Below are positions 39,318 through 47,948 of a stretch of DNA of 64,000 bases, one piece after another. Each line of letters starts with the position of its first letter. Position 1 is the first letter of the stretch. Source of the DNA: Azohydromonas australica DSM 1124 (GTDB lineage Bacteria > Pseudomonadota > Gammaproteobacteria > Burkholderiales > Burkholderiaceae_C); the NCBI RefSeq assembly GCF_000430725.1, contig NZ_AUMO01000043.1:1555-65554 (forward strand). The letters run 5' to 3'. The notes beneath the pieces were generated by a model. The model worked only from the letters and a program-made list of their open reading frames with translations, was not told where the DNA came from and made no database searches. A program made the position numbers and the translations under genes.

Positions 39318-40141
39318 CCCAGCAGCACCGGCTCGCTGCCCACGGGCGTGCTGGGCACGGCGAAGTCCTGCTTGGCCATCACGCCCGCGCACCAGGCGTT
39401 GCGCCCGGCGCGCACCGCGTCGCGGAAGGCGGCGGCCATGCGCACCGGGTCGCGCGCCTGCGCCACGGCCGAGTTCAGCAGCACGGCATCGAAGCCCAGC
39501 TCCAGCGCCTGCGCCGCGTGCGAGGGCGCGCCCAGGCCGGCATCGACGATCAGCACCGCATCGGGCAGCCGCTCGCGCAGCGTGCGCAGCGCGAAGGGGT
39601 TGAGCAGCCCCTGCCCCGAGCCGATGGGCGAGCCCCAGGGCATGAGTACGGCACAACCGGCATCGAGCAGGCGCCGGCACAGCACCAGGTCGTCAGTGCA
39701 GTAGGGGAAAACAGTAAAACCTTCCTTGACCAGCTCGGTGGCGGCCGACAGCAGCTCGAAGGGATCGGGCTGCAGCGTGTGGTCGTCGCCCGTGACCTCC
39801 AGCTTGACCCACGGCGTGCCGTAGAGCTCGCGCGCCATGTGCGAGAGCTGCACCGCCTCGCGCGCGCTGCGGCAGCCGGCGGTGTTGGGCAGCAGCCGCG
39901 CGCCGTTGGCGCGCAGGGCCTCCTGCAGCAGGTGGATGAAGCCGTTGTCGCCGGCAGCGTGCAGCGTGCGCTTGAGGCCCACCGTCACCACCTGCGTCTG
40001 CGCGGCGCGCAGCGCGTCGTGCAGCATCTGCGGCGAGGGATAGCCCGCGCTGCCCAGGAAGAAGCGGCTGCCCAGCACGGCATCGCCGATGCGCAGCGGA
40101 TCGTCGAGGCCGGGGACGGTGGTGGCGTCGTGGGAATGCAT
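39314..40141 (-). CDS. thiG: Thiazole synthase ThiG
   Basis: Builds the thiazole phosphate ring from DXP, dehydroglycine and ThiS-thiocarboxylate. The 275-residue TIM barrel shows GSRFFLGSAGYPSPQML, NTAGCRSAREAVQLSHMARE, WVKLEVTGDDHTLQPDP, FPYCTDDLVLCRRL and LMPWGSPIGSGQGLLNP. It sits between thiS (31 bp upstream) and thiDE. Confidence 0.96.
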   Translation of the reverse strand: MHSHDATTVPGLDDPLRIGDAVLGSRFFLGSAGYPSPQMLHDALRAAQTQVVTVGLKRTLHAAGDNGFIHLLQEALRANGARLLPNTAGCRSAREAVQLSHMARELYGTPWVKLEVTGDDHTLQPDPFELLSAATELVKEGFTVFPYCTDDLVLCRRLLDAGCAVLMPWGSPIGSGQGLLNPFALRTLRERLPDAVLIVDAGLGAPSHAAQALELGFDAVLLNSAVAQARDPVRMAAAFRDAVRAGRNAWCAGVMAKQDFAVPSTPVGSEPVLLG

Positions 40142-40172
40142 GACGACTCCTGGGAGAAAGGTCGGACGGCCT

Positions 40173-40388
40173 TCAGCCGCCGACGATGGGTTTGAACAGC
40201 AGCACCGCGTCGCCGGGCTGCAGCGCCCGGTCGCGTTGCCCGCGCGGCACGAAGCGGCCGTTGAGCGCCGTGCCCACGCCTTCGCTGGCATGGCCCAGAC
40301 GCTGCACCAGCTCGGCCAGGGTGCAGGGCGCCACCTGGCAGGACACGCCGTCGAGCTGGATCTCGATGGTCTGCACCGTTTCACTCAT
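40173..40388 (-). CDS. thiS: Sulfur carrier protein ThiS
   Basis: A 71-residue ubiquitin-fold protein whose C-terminal Gly-Gly (PIVGG) is adenylated and thiocarboxylated to donate sulfur to the thiazole. It contains the family segments LAELVQRLG and VPRGQRDRALQPGDAVLL. Its ATG overlaps the thiO stop. The activating enzyme ThiF/MoeB is not in the window. Confidence 0.94.
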   Translation of the reverse strand: MSETVQTIEIQLDGVSCQVAPCTLAELVQRLGHASEGVGTALNGRFVPRGQRDRALQPGDAVLLFKPIVGG

Positions 40389-41446
40389 GCCGCGGCCTCC
40401 AGCGGCGGCACCAGCGCCGCACGCGCCAGCGCCTCCTCCACCAGCGCGGGCGCCAGCAGCCAGCCGTGGCGGAACAGGCCGTTGAGGCGCAGCAGCCCCT
40501 CGCCCAGCTCGGTGCGCGGCTCGTTGTCGGGCAGCGCCGGGCGCAGGTTGCGGTCCAGCCGCTCGATGCGCGCCTCCGCCAGCGCCGGCATCACGCTGTG
40601 CGCGGCGCTCATCAGCTCCACCGCGCTCTTGAGCGACACGGGCGAGCGGTCCTCGCTCTCCACCTCGCTGGCGCCCAGGATCAGCAGATCGCCCGAGCGC
40701 GGCACCAGGTAGACGCGATGGCGCGGATGCAGCAGCCGCACCGGCCGCGTGAGGCCGTGCCCGGCCAGGCGCAGCCACACGGTTTCCCCGCGCACGCCGC
40801 GCACCGGCAGCGCCGGACGCGCGCCCGCGCCGCGCACGTCGATGGCGAGGTCGAAGGCCAGCGCCTCGCCGCCTTCCAGCGTGAGGCGCCCCGGCGACAC
40901 GTCCGCCACGCGCGCGCCCCAGCGCCAGTCCGCGCCACGGGCCTGGCGGTGCAGCTGCTCCAGCGTGGCGACGGTGTCGATCTGCCCTTCCTCGGGCAGC
41001 AGCCAGGCGTTGGCTGCCTGCAGCGCGGGCTCCAGCTCCGCGAGCGCGGCGGGCACCAGCGCCTGCGGCGTGGGAAAGCCCGCCGGCGCCGTCTCCAGCC
41101 GCGCCAGCACGCGCTGCGCCGCGCCCAGGTCGCCGCGGTGCGCCAGCATCAGGCTGCCGCGGCGGCGCATGAGTGCGGGCGCATCCAGTGCCTGCACGAC
41201 GGCCTGCCACAGCCCGATGGCTCGCCAGCCCTGCGCGGCCAGCGCCGGCGTGGCGTTGTCCAGCTCGGCCAGCGGGCTGAGCATGCCCGCGGCGGTGAAG
41301 CCGGCCGCGCCCGTGCCGTCGAAGGACGGCGCGGCCCCCGCAGCCGGATCGAACACTGTGACGCGATGGCCGCCCCGGGCCAGCCGCCATGCCAGCAGCC
41401 GGCCCAGCAGCCCCGCCCCGGCGATGCCGATGGAAAGGGCCGCCAT
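40385..41446 (-). CDS. thiO: FAD-dependent glycine oxidase ThiO
   Basis: Oxidises glycine to the imine (dehydroglycine) used by ThiG. The 353-residue product has the N-terminal FAD-binding motif GIAGAGLLGRLLAWRLARGG, GAAGFTAAGMLSPLAE, and the C-terminal SGDLLILGASEVESEDRSP region typical of DAAO-type oxidases. Use of ThiO indicates an oxygen-dependent route to the imine; no ThiH is present here. It follows thiC by 3 bp. Confidence 0.93.
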   Translation of the reverse strand: MAALSIGIAGAGLLGRLLAWRLARGGHRVTVFDPAAGAAPSFDGTGAAGFTAAGMLSPLAELDNATPALAAQGWRAIGLWQAVVQALDAPALMRRRGSLMLAHRGDLGAAQRVLARLETAPAGFPTPQALVPAALAELEPALQAANAWLLPEEGQIDTVATLEQLHRQARGADWRWGARVADVSPGRLTLEGGEALAFDLAIDVRGAGARPALPVRGVRGETVWLRLAGHGLTRPVRLLHPRHRVYLVPRSGDLLILGASEVESEDRSPVSLKSAVELMSAAHSVMPALAEARIERLDRNLRPALPDNEPRTELGEGLLRLNGLFRHGWLLAPALVEEALARAALVPPLEAAA

Positions 41447-41449
41447 GGC

Positions 41450-43490
<2,041 letters not shown>

Positions 43491-43497
43491 GCTGCGC

Positions 43498-43527
43498 AGT
43501 GTGGGCCCGGTGCGTGACGCGCGTCAA
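43498..43527 (-). promoter_or_regulatory. Candidate thi operon promoter
   Basis: TTGACG (43522-43527) and CACACT (43498-43503) are 18 bp apart on the minus strand. Transcription would start at the first bases of the riboswitch. The -10 is weak. Confidence 0.6.
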
Positions 43528-43576
43528 GCGAAAATTCGCAGCGGCGCCAGCCCCGAACGCCGCTACGGTTGCAGGC

Positions 43577-44257
43577 TCAACGGCCCAGCTGCTCGCGCAT
43601 GGCGTCGACGACGCTCTTGTAGTCGGGCTGGCCGAAGATGGCGCTGCCGGCCACGAAGGTGTCGGCGCCGGCGTCGGCCACGCGGCGGATGTTGTCCACC
43701 TTGATGCCGCCGTCCACTTCCAGCCGGATGTCGCGCCCGCTGGCGTCGATGATCTTGCGCAGCTTCTCCACCTTGCGCAGCGCGCTGTCGATGAAGCTCT
43801 GGCCGCCGAAGCCCGGGTTCACGCTCATCACCAGCACCAGGTCCACCTTGTCGATGACCCACTCCAGCACGTCGATGGGGCTCGCGGGGTTGAACACCAG
43901 GCCGGCCTGGCAGCCCTCGGCCTTGATCAGCTGCAGCGTGCGGTCCACGTGCGCGCTGGCGTCAGGGTGGAAGCTCACGAGGTCGGCGCCCGAGCGCGCG
44001 AAGGCCTGCGCCAGCGCGTCCACGGGCTGCACCATCAGGTGCACGTCGATGGGCACGCGCTGCCCTTCGGGCGTGACGGCGTGCGGGCGCAGCGCTTGGC
44101 ACACCATCGGCCCGAAGGTCAGGTTCGGGACGTAGTGGTTGTCCATCACGTCGAAGTGAATCCAGTCGGCGCCGGCGGCAATCACGTTGCGCACCTCCTC
44201 GCCCAGGCGTGCGAAGTCGGCGGAGAGGATCGAAGGGGCGATGCGGTAGGTGGTCAT
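43577..44257 (-). CDS. rpe: Ribulose-phosphate 3-epimerase
   Basis: Interconverts ribulose 5-phosphate and xylulose 5-phosphate in the pentose phosphate pathway. The 226-residue TIM barrel shows [34 protein letters not shown] (metal ligands and catalytic Asp), VDVHLMVQ-like [21 protein letters not shown] and [10 protein letters not shown]. The start at 44257 (MTTYRIAPS) was chosen over an upstream ATG by family length. In many Burkholderiales rpe is next to gph; here the stress and thi genes lie between. Confidence 0.97.
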   Translation of the reverse strand: MTTYRIAPSILSADFARLGEEVRNVIAAGADWIHFDVMDNHYVPNLTFGPMVCQALRPHAVTPEGQRVPIDVHLMVQPVDALAQAFARSGADLVSFHPDASAHVDRTLQLIKAEGCQAGLVFNPASPIDVLEWVIDKVDLVLVMSVNPGFGGQSFIDSALRKVEKLRKIIDASGRDIRLEVDGGIKVDNIRRVADAGADTFVAGSAIFGQPDYKSVVDAMREQLGR

Positions 44258-44292
44258 GACGGCGGGCAAACAAAGGTGAAAAGCGGGCGGAA

Positions 44293-44298
44293 ATTCTA
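44293..44298 (-). promoter_or_regulatory. Candidate rpe promoter, -10 element TAGAAT
   Basis: TAGAAT on the minus strand, 35 bp before the rpe start. No strong -35. Confidence 0.4.
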
Positions 44299-44346
44299 GG
44301 TTGCGCTCCTCGGACGTCCGGCCCGCGCAAGACGCCACGGCTTAAC

Positions 44347-44365
44347 ATTTGCTTTCTTAGCAAAT
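44347..44365. promoter_or_regulatory. AT-rich palindrome in the rpe / lipoprotein divergent region
   Basis: ATTTGCT-TTCTT-AGCAAAT is a perfect 7-bp inverted repeat in a strikingly AT-rich 40-bp patch (44343-44382) of otherwise GC-rich DNA. TTAACA overlaps its left edge and could be a -35 for the plus-strand locus. It could be an operator for one or both divergent genes. Confidence 0.5.
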
Positions 44366-44429
44366 TTGTTTGTTTCACTTTGCCGTTGAGCCCGGGCCCC
44401 CGTGCCTGCCCGGCACTGGAAGTCCCGCC

Positions 44430-45809
44430 ATGCCTGCACGCCCTCCCCTGGCCCGTTTTCCCGCGGCGCTGCGCCGCCCGCTGCGCTTGGCCGGGTGGCT
44501 GCCGCTGCTGTGGCTGGCCGCCTGCGGCACGGTGAAGTACACGGTCGACGACGGCCGTCCGGTCAACGAGGAGCTGCTGGCGCGGCTGCGCCACTACGGC
44601 CAGGCCGAGCAGGTGGTGCGGCCGGCCATCGCGCGCAGCGCCGAGCTGCGCGACCCGGAGTGCGACCCGCAGTGGGAGCTGCCGATCTCGGTGGCCACCA
44701 GCTACGGCTGGGACGACGCCACCGACCGCGTCGCCTGGGTGCGCGCGCTGGACGTGGACGAGCGCGTGACGGTGGTGGGCGCGGCGCCCGGCGTGCCGCT
44801 GGCGCCGGGCGACAAGATCGAGGCCGTCGCCGGCTACTCGCGCCGCGACAGCGCCAAGATGCTGCTGGAGCTGGCGCAGCGCCGCGACGCGGGCCAGCCC
44901 TTCGAGCTGCTGCTGGCCGACGGGCGCCAGGTGCGGGTGCAGCCGTTCCAGGTCTGCCGCGGCTACACGCGCTTCGCCCCGGTGGAGACGCCCAAGGTGC
45001 AGGACTACCACTGGCTCATGAGCGTGCACCCGCTGGAGGTGACGCAGGCGCGGCTCAACGGCCCCGAGGCGCTGTGGCTGGTGCTGTGGACGCAAGGCGT
45101 GTCCGAGGAGGGCGGCGCGCGCATGAAGACCTTCCACTACACCAAGAAGATCGTGGGCACCCTCTACGACCTGGCGACGCTGGTGTCGGGCGCCAAGGGC
45201 GTGGCCCTGGCCGCGGAACAGGCCGCCACCGTGGCGCGCAACGCCGCGGCCGCCGCGATCAGCGAGGCCCTCAAGCAGCAGCTCATCCAGCAGGCCAGCG
45301 CCGCGGCCAGCGCCAAGCTGCGCTCGGAGCTGGGCGACGCCGCGCAGCGCGTCACGCGCGCGCAGGCCATGGCCGCCATGGAGCGCTCCGCCGCCAACCG
45401 CGGCTCGCTCAGCGGCGTGGCCTGGGTCGCCTCCACCGTGTTCGACCGCGCCGATGCCTGGGCCTGGGAGCGCATGAAGCGCCTGGGCGAGGACCCGGTG
45501 GCGGCCTTCACGCTGCACCAGAAGCTGCTGGAGAAGGAGCTGCCGGAGAACGCCATGGTGCTGGACCCGGAGCGGCTGGCCGCGCTGGAAGGCATCGCCC
45601 GCGCCCAGGGCCGCGGCGAAGCCGTGACGGCGGCGCTGCAGGGCCTCACCGCCGAGGAGCTGCTGCTCGATCTCTCCGACATGCCGCTGGCTTCCGCGCC
45701 GCCGCGCTTCTCCTACGAGGACGCCGCCGTGCGCCCGGTCGCCGCCGCCCGGCCCGGCCTTATCGAAACCATGCTCGAACTGCCCATCGAATCCAAGGAC
45801 AAGCCGTGA
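44430..45809 (+). CDS. Predicted lipoprotein with a PDZ-like segment; function unknown
   Basis: A 459-residue protein whose signal peptide ends in a lipobox (WLAACG, lipidated Cys32). Residues about 108-175 look like a PDZ domain: VTVVGAAPGVPLAPGDKIEAV, then ten residues on LLELAQRRDAGQPFELLLADG. Residues about 240-310 are Ala-rich and helical, and the C-terminal part is acidic. No HExxH or other protease motif is visible. A GGAAG site precedes the ATG. Its TGA overlaps the GTG of the next gene, so it is translationally coupled to the MORN protein. An envelope scaffold or sensor role is inferred. Confidence 0.82.
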   Translation: MPARPPLARFPAALRRPLRLAGWLPLLWLAACGTVKYTVDDGRPVNEELLARLRHYGQAEQVVRPAIARSAELRDPECDPQWELPISVATSYGWDDATDRVAWVRALDVDERVTVVGAAPGVPLAPGDKIEAVAGYSRRDSAKMLLELAQRRDAGQPFELLLADGRQVRVQPFQVCRGYTRFAPVETPKVQDYHWLMSVHPLEVTQARLNGPEALWLVLWTQGVSEEGGARMKTFHYTKKIVGTLYDLATLVSGAKGVALAAEQAATVARNAAAAAISEALKQQLIQQASAAASAKLRSELGDAAQRVTRAQAMAAMERSAANRGSLSGVAWVASTVFDRADAWAWERMKRLGEDPVAAFTLHQKLLEKELPENAMVLDPERLAALEGIARAQGRGEAVTAALQGLTAEELLLDLSDMPLASAPPRFSYEDAAVRPVAAARPGLIETMLELPIESKDKP

Positions 45810-47779
45810 AACCGTCCGCCCCGAAGCCTTCCTGGGCCGCCCTGCGGCGCCGCGCGCCATCACAGGGCGTGGCCTCCCGCCCTCCCGCCCGGCCCGCGCA
45901 ACCGCCGCGCGGGGATGAGGCCTGGCGCCAGCGCCTGGGCGCCGCGCTGCGCGCGCTGGCGCTGGCCGGCCTGGGCGCCGCGGCCGTCCACGCCGCCGCG
46001 GCTGATGCGCCCGCGCCAGCCGCCGCTGCCACGGCGGCAGCGCCGTTGCCGACGCCCACGGCGTCCACGGAGCCCGCGGCCGGCGCCGCGCCGGCCCTTC
46101 CTGCCGGGCCGAGCTGCCGCGCCCTGACCGACCAGGCCATGGCGGCGGACCTGAAGGCGGCATCCGCGCAGTCCGCGCGCCAGGAGCCGCAGCAGGTGCT
46201 GGCGCTGTACGAGGAAGCGGTGGGCGGCTGGCGCCAGGCGGCCGAGCGCTGCCAGGACCGCGCGCGCGAGCGCGCCCAGCGCAACCTGGAGGACAGCCGC
46301 CGCGCTGCCGCCTCGCTGCAGGAGCTGCTGGGCTCGGGCCCGCAGTGCAGCGCCGCGCACAAGGACGCCACCTCGCTGCAGGAGCTGGCCAAGAGCGCCT
46401 CGGCCGAGCGGCGCTGGAGCGAGGCCGCCATCCTCTACCGCAAGGCCGAGAGCATGTGGGACCTGGCCACCGAGCGCTGCAGCGGCGCGCAGCAGCAGCT
46501 CGCGCAGCAGCGGCGCGAGCAGTCCGAAACCGACGGCCACAACGCCGAGTTCTGCGCCCCCGTCTACGAACGCGCGCGCGAGCAGACCCAGCGCCTCAAG
46601 ACCAGCGGCGCGGGCATGGAGGACGGGCAGCGCCGCCAGCTGTCGCAGGTGGTGGAGACGCTGTGGCGCGACGCCGCCTCGCGCTGCCGCGGCTCTGCGC
46701 AGGAGCTCGCCCGCACCAACGCCGGCGCCGTGGCACGCGAGCGCGGCACGCCCTGGGTGGCCACGGCCGAGGCCAGCATGGCGCGCACGCCCGCGCCGCC
46801 GGCCGCGGGCACGGGCACCGCGGCGGCCCCGGCATCGGCGCTCGCCGCCGCGACCGGCACCGGCGCCCGGAGCGCGGCGCCTGCACCGGCAGCCGCGGCA
46901 ACGGCCGCCGCTGCCGCCACCACGGCGGTGGCGACGGCGGGAGCAGCCCACGCACCGCAGGTGCAGCCGCCGGAGTTCACCAGCGGCAACATCCGCTACA
47001 GCGGGCAGTTCACGCTGAACGAGGGTGCCGACGGCAAGCTGCCCACCTATTCCGGACAGGGCCGGCTGGCCTGGCCCAACGGCGACGTCTACGAGGGCCT
47101 GCTGGTGCACGGCCTGCGCCACGGCCAGGGCCGCTTCACCTGGGCCAACGGCCAGCACTACGAGGGCGAATGGGTGCAGGATCGCGCGCAGGGGCGCGGC
47201 CAGATGAAGTTCCCCAACGGCGACCGCTACGAGGGCCAGGTGGTGGACGGCGTGCCCGAGGGCCAGGGCCGCATGGCCTACGCCAGCGGCGACAGCTACA
47301 GCGGCCAGTTCGCGCAGGGCGTGCCCGCCGGGCGCGGCGAATACCTCTGGCGCAACGGCCAGCGCTACGAGGGTCCCTGGAAGGACCAGCAGCCCCACGG
47401 CGAGGGCAAGCTCCGCTTCGTCAACGGCGACCTCTACGAGGGCACGCTCGCCGCCGGCATCCCGCACGGCGAGGGCCGCATGCGCTACGCCAACGGCGAC
47501 GGCTACAGCGGCGTGTTCGTCAGCGGCATGCCCGAGGGCCAGGGCCGCTACGACTGGAAGAACGGCGACCACTACGTCGGCGCCTTCAAGGAAGGCCGCA
47601 AGCAGGGCCGCGGCACGCTGGTGCGCGCCAACGGCGAGCGCATGGAAGGCGAGTTCGACGAGGACGAGGAGTTCCGCTCGCTCGCCGCCGCACCCGCCGC
47701 GACCGTGGCCGCGGCAACCCCCGCGCCGGCGCCGGCCCCCAAGGCGCCGGGCGGCGGGGAGCGCAAGCGCGGCCGCTGA
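45806..47779 (+). CDS. Secreted or membrane-anchored MORN-repeat protein with a three-fold Cys-paired repeat domain
   Basis: A 657-residue protein that starts GTG inside the previous stop, with AAGGA 7 nt upstream. A hydrophobic segment at about 45-64 may be a signal or anchor, followed by an Ala/Pro linker. Residues 104-294 hold three repeats, each opened and closed by Cys: C104-C149, C181-C225 and C250-C294. Each closing Cys has Trp seven residues earlier (WRQAAERC, WDLATERC, WRDAASRC). A second Ala-rich linker (about 320-385) leads to eight or nine 23-residue MORN repeats (about 415-617) such as GRLAWPNGDVYEG. No enzyme motif. MORN arrays often bind lipid or protein. Confidence 0.85.
   Translation: MKPSAPKPSWAALRRRAPSQGVASRPPARPAQPPRGDEAWRQRLGAALRALALAGLGAAAVHAAAADAPAPAAAATAAAPLPTPTASTEPAAGAAPALPAGPSCRALTDQAMAADLKAASAQSARQEPQQVLALYEEAVGGWRQAAERCQDRARERAQRNLEDSRRAAASLQELLGSGPQCSAAHKDATSLQELAKSASAERRWSEAAILYRKAESMWDLATERCSGAQQQLAQQRREQSETDGHNAEFCAPVYERAREQTQRLKTSGAGMEDGQRRQLSQVVETLWRDAASRCRGSAQELARTNAGAVARERGTPWVATAEASMARTPAPPAAGTGTAAAPASALAAATGTGARSAAPAPAAAATAAAAATTAVATAGAAHAPQVQPPEFTSGNIRYSGQFTLNEGADGKLPTYSGQGRLAWPNGDVYEGLLVHGLRHGQGRFTWANGQHYEGEWVQDRAQGRGQMKFPNGDRYEGQVVDGVPEGQGRMAYASGDSYSGQFAQGVPAGRGEYLWRNGQRYEGPWKDQQPHGEGKLRFVNGDLYEGTLAAGIPHGEGRMRYANGDGYSGVFVSGMPEGQGRYDWKNGDHYVGAFKEGRKQGRGTLVRANGERMEGEFDEDEEFRSLAAAPAATVAAATPAPAPAPKAPGGGERKRGR
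47555..47620 (+). repeat. Direct repeat shared by the two MORN genes, copy 1
   Basis: Encodes WKNGDHYVGAFKEGRKQGRG plus two residues. It is nearly identical at DNA level to 50118-50183, 2563 bp away. Other near-identical MORN blocks occur around 47283-47345 and 49848-49910. Such blocks allow recombination or gene conversion between the paralogues. Confidence 0.8.
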
Positions 47780-47948
47780 CGCGGCGCCCCCGGACCCAGG
47801 CAACTCCCGGTGCCCCACATGCAGGAAGGCACAGGGGTTGCGCACTTGCCGCGGCGCCCTGCGCGCGAGTGCAATGGTCCCTGGGCTCGCGTCGCCATGT
47901 CGCGCGCCGCGTGCCCAGCCACAGAGCCATCGCTCAAGGGGTGCGCGC

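Noticed and set aside
46980-47660. Short regular repeats in the MORN region as a CRISPR array
   Set aside because: The 69-bp periodicity corresponds to 23-residue MORN repeats in an open frame, and the repeat units are degenerate.
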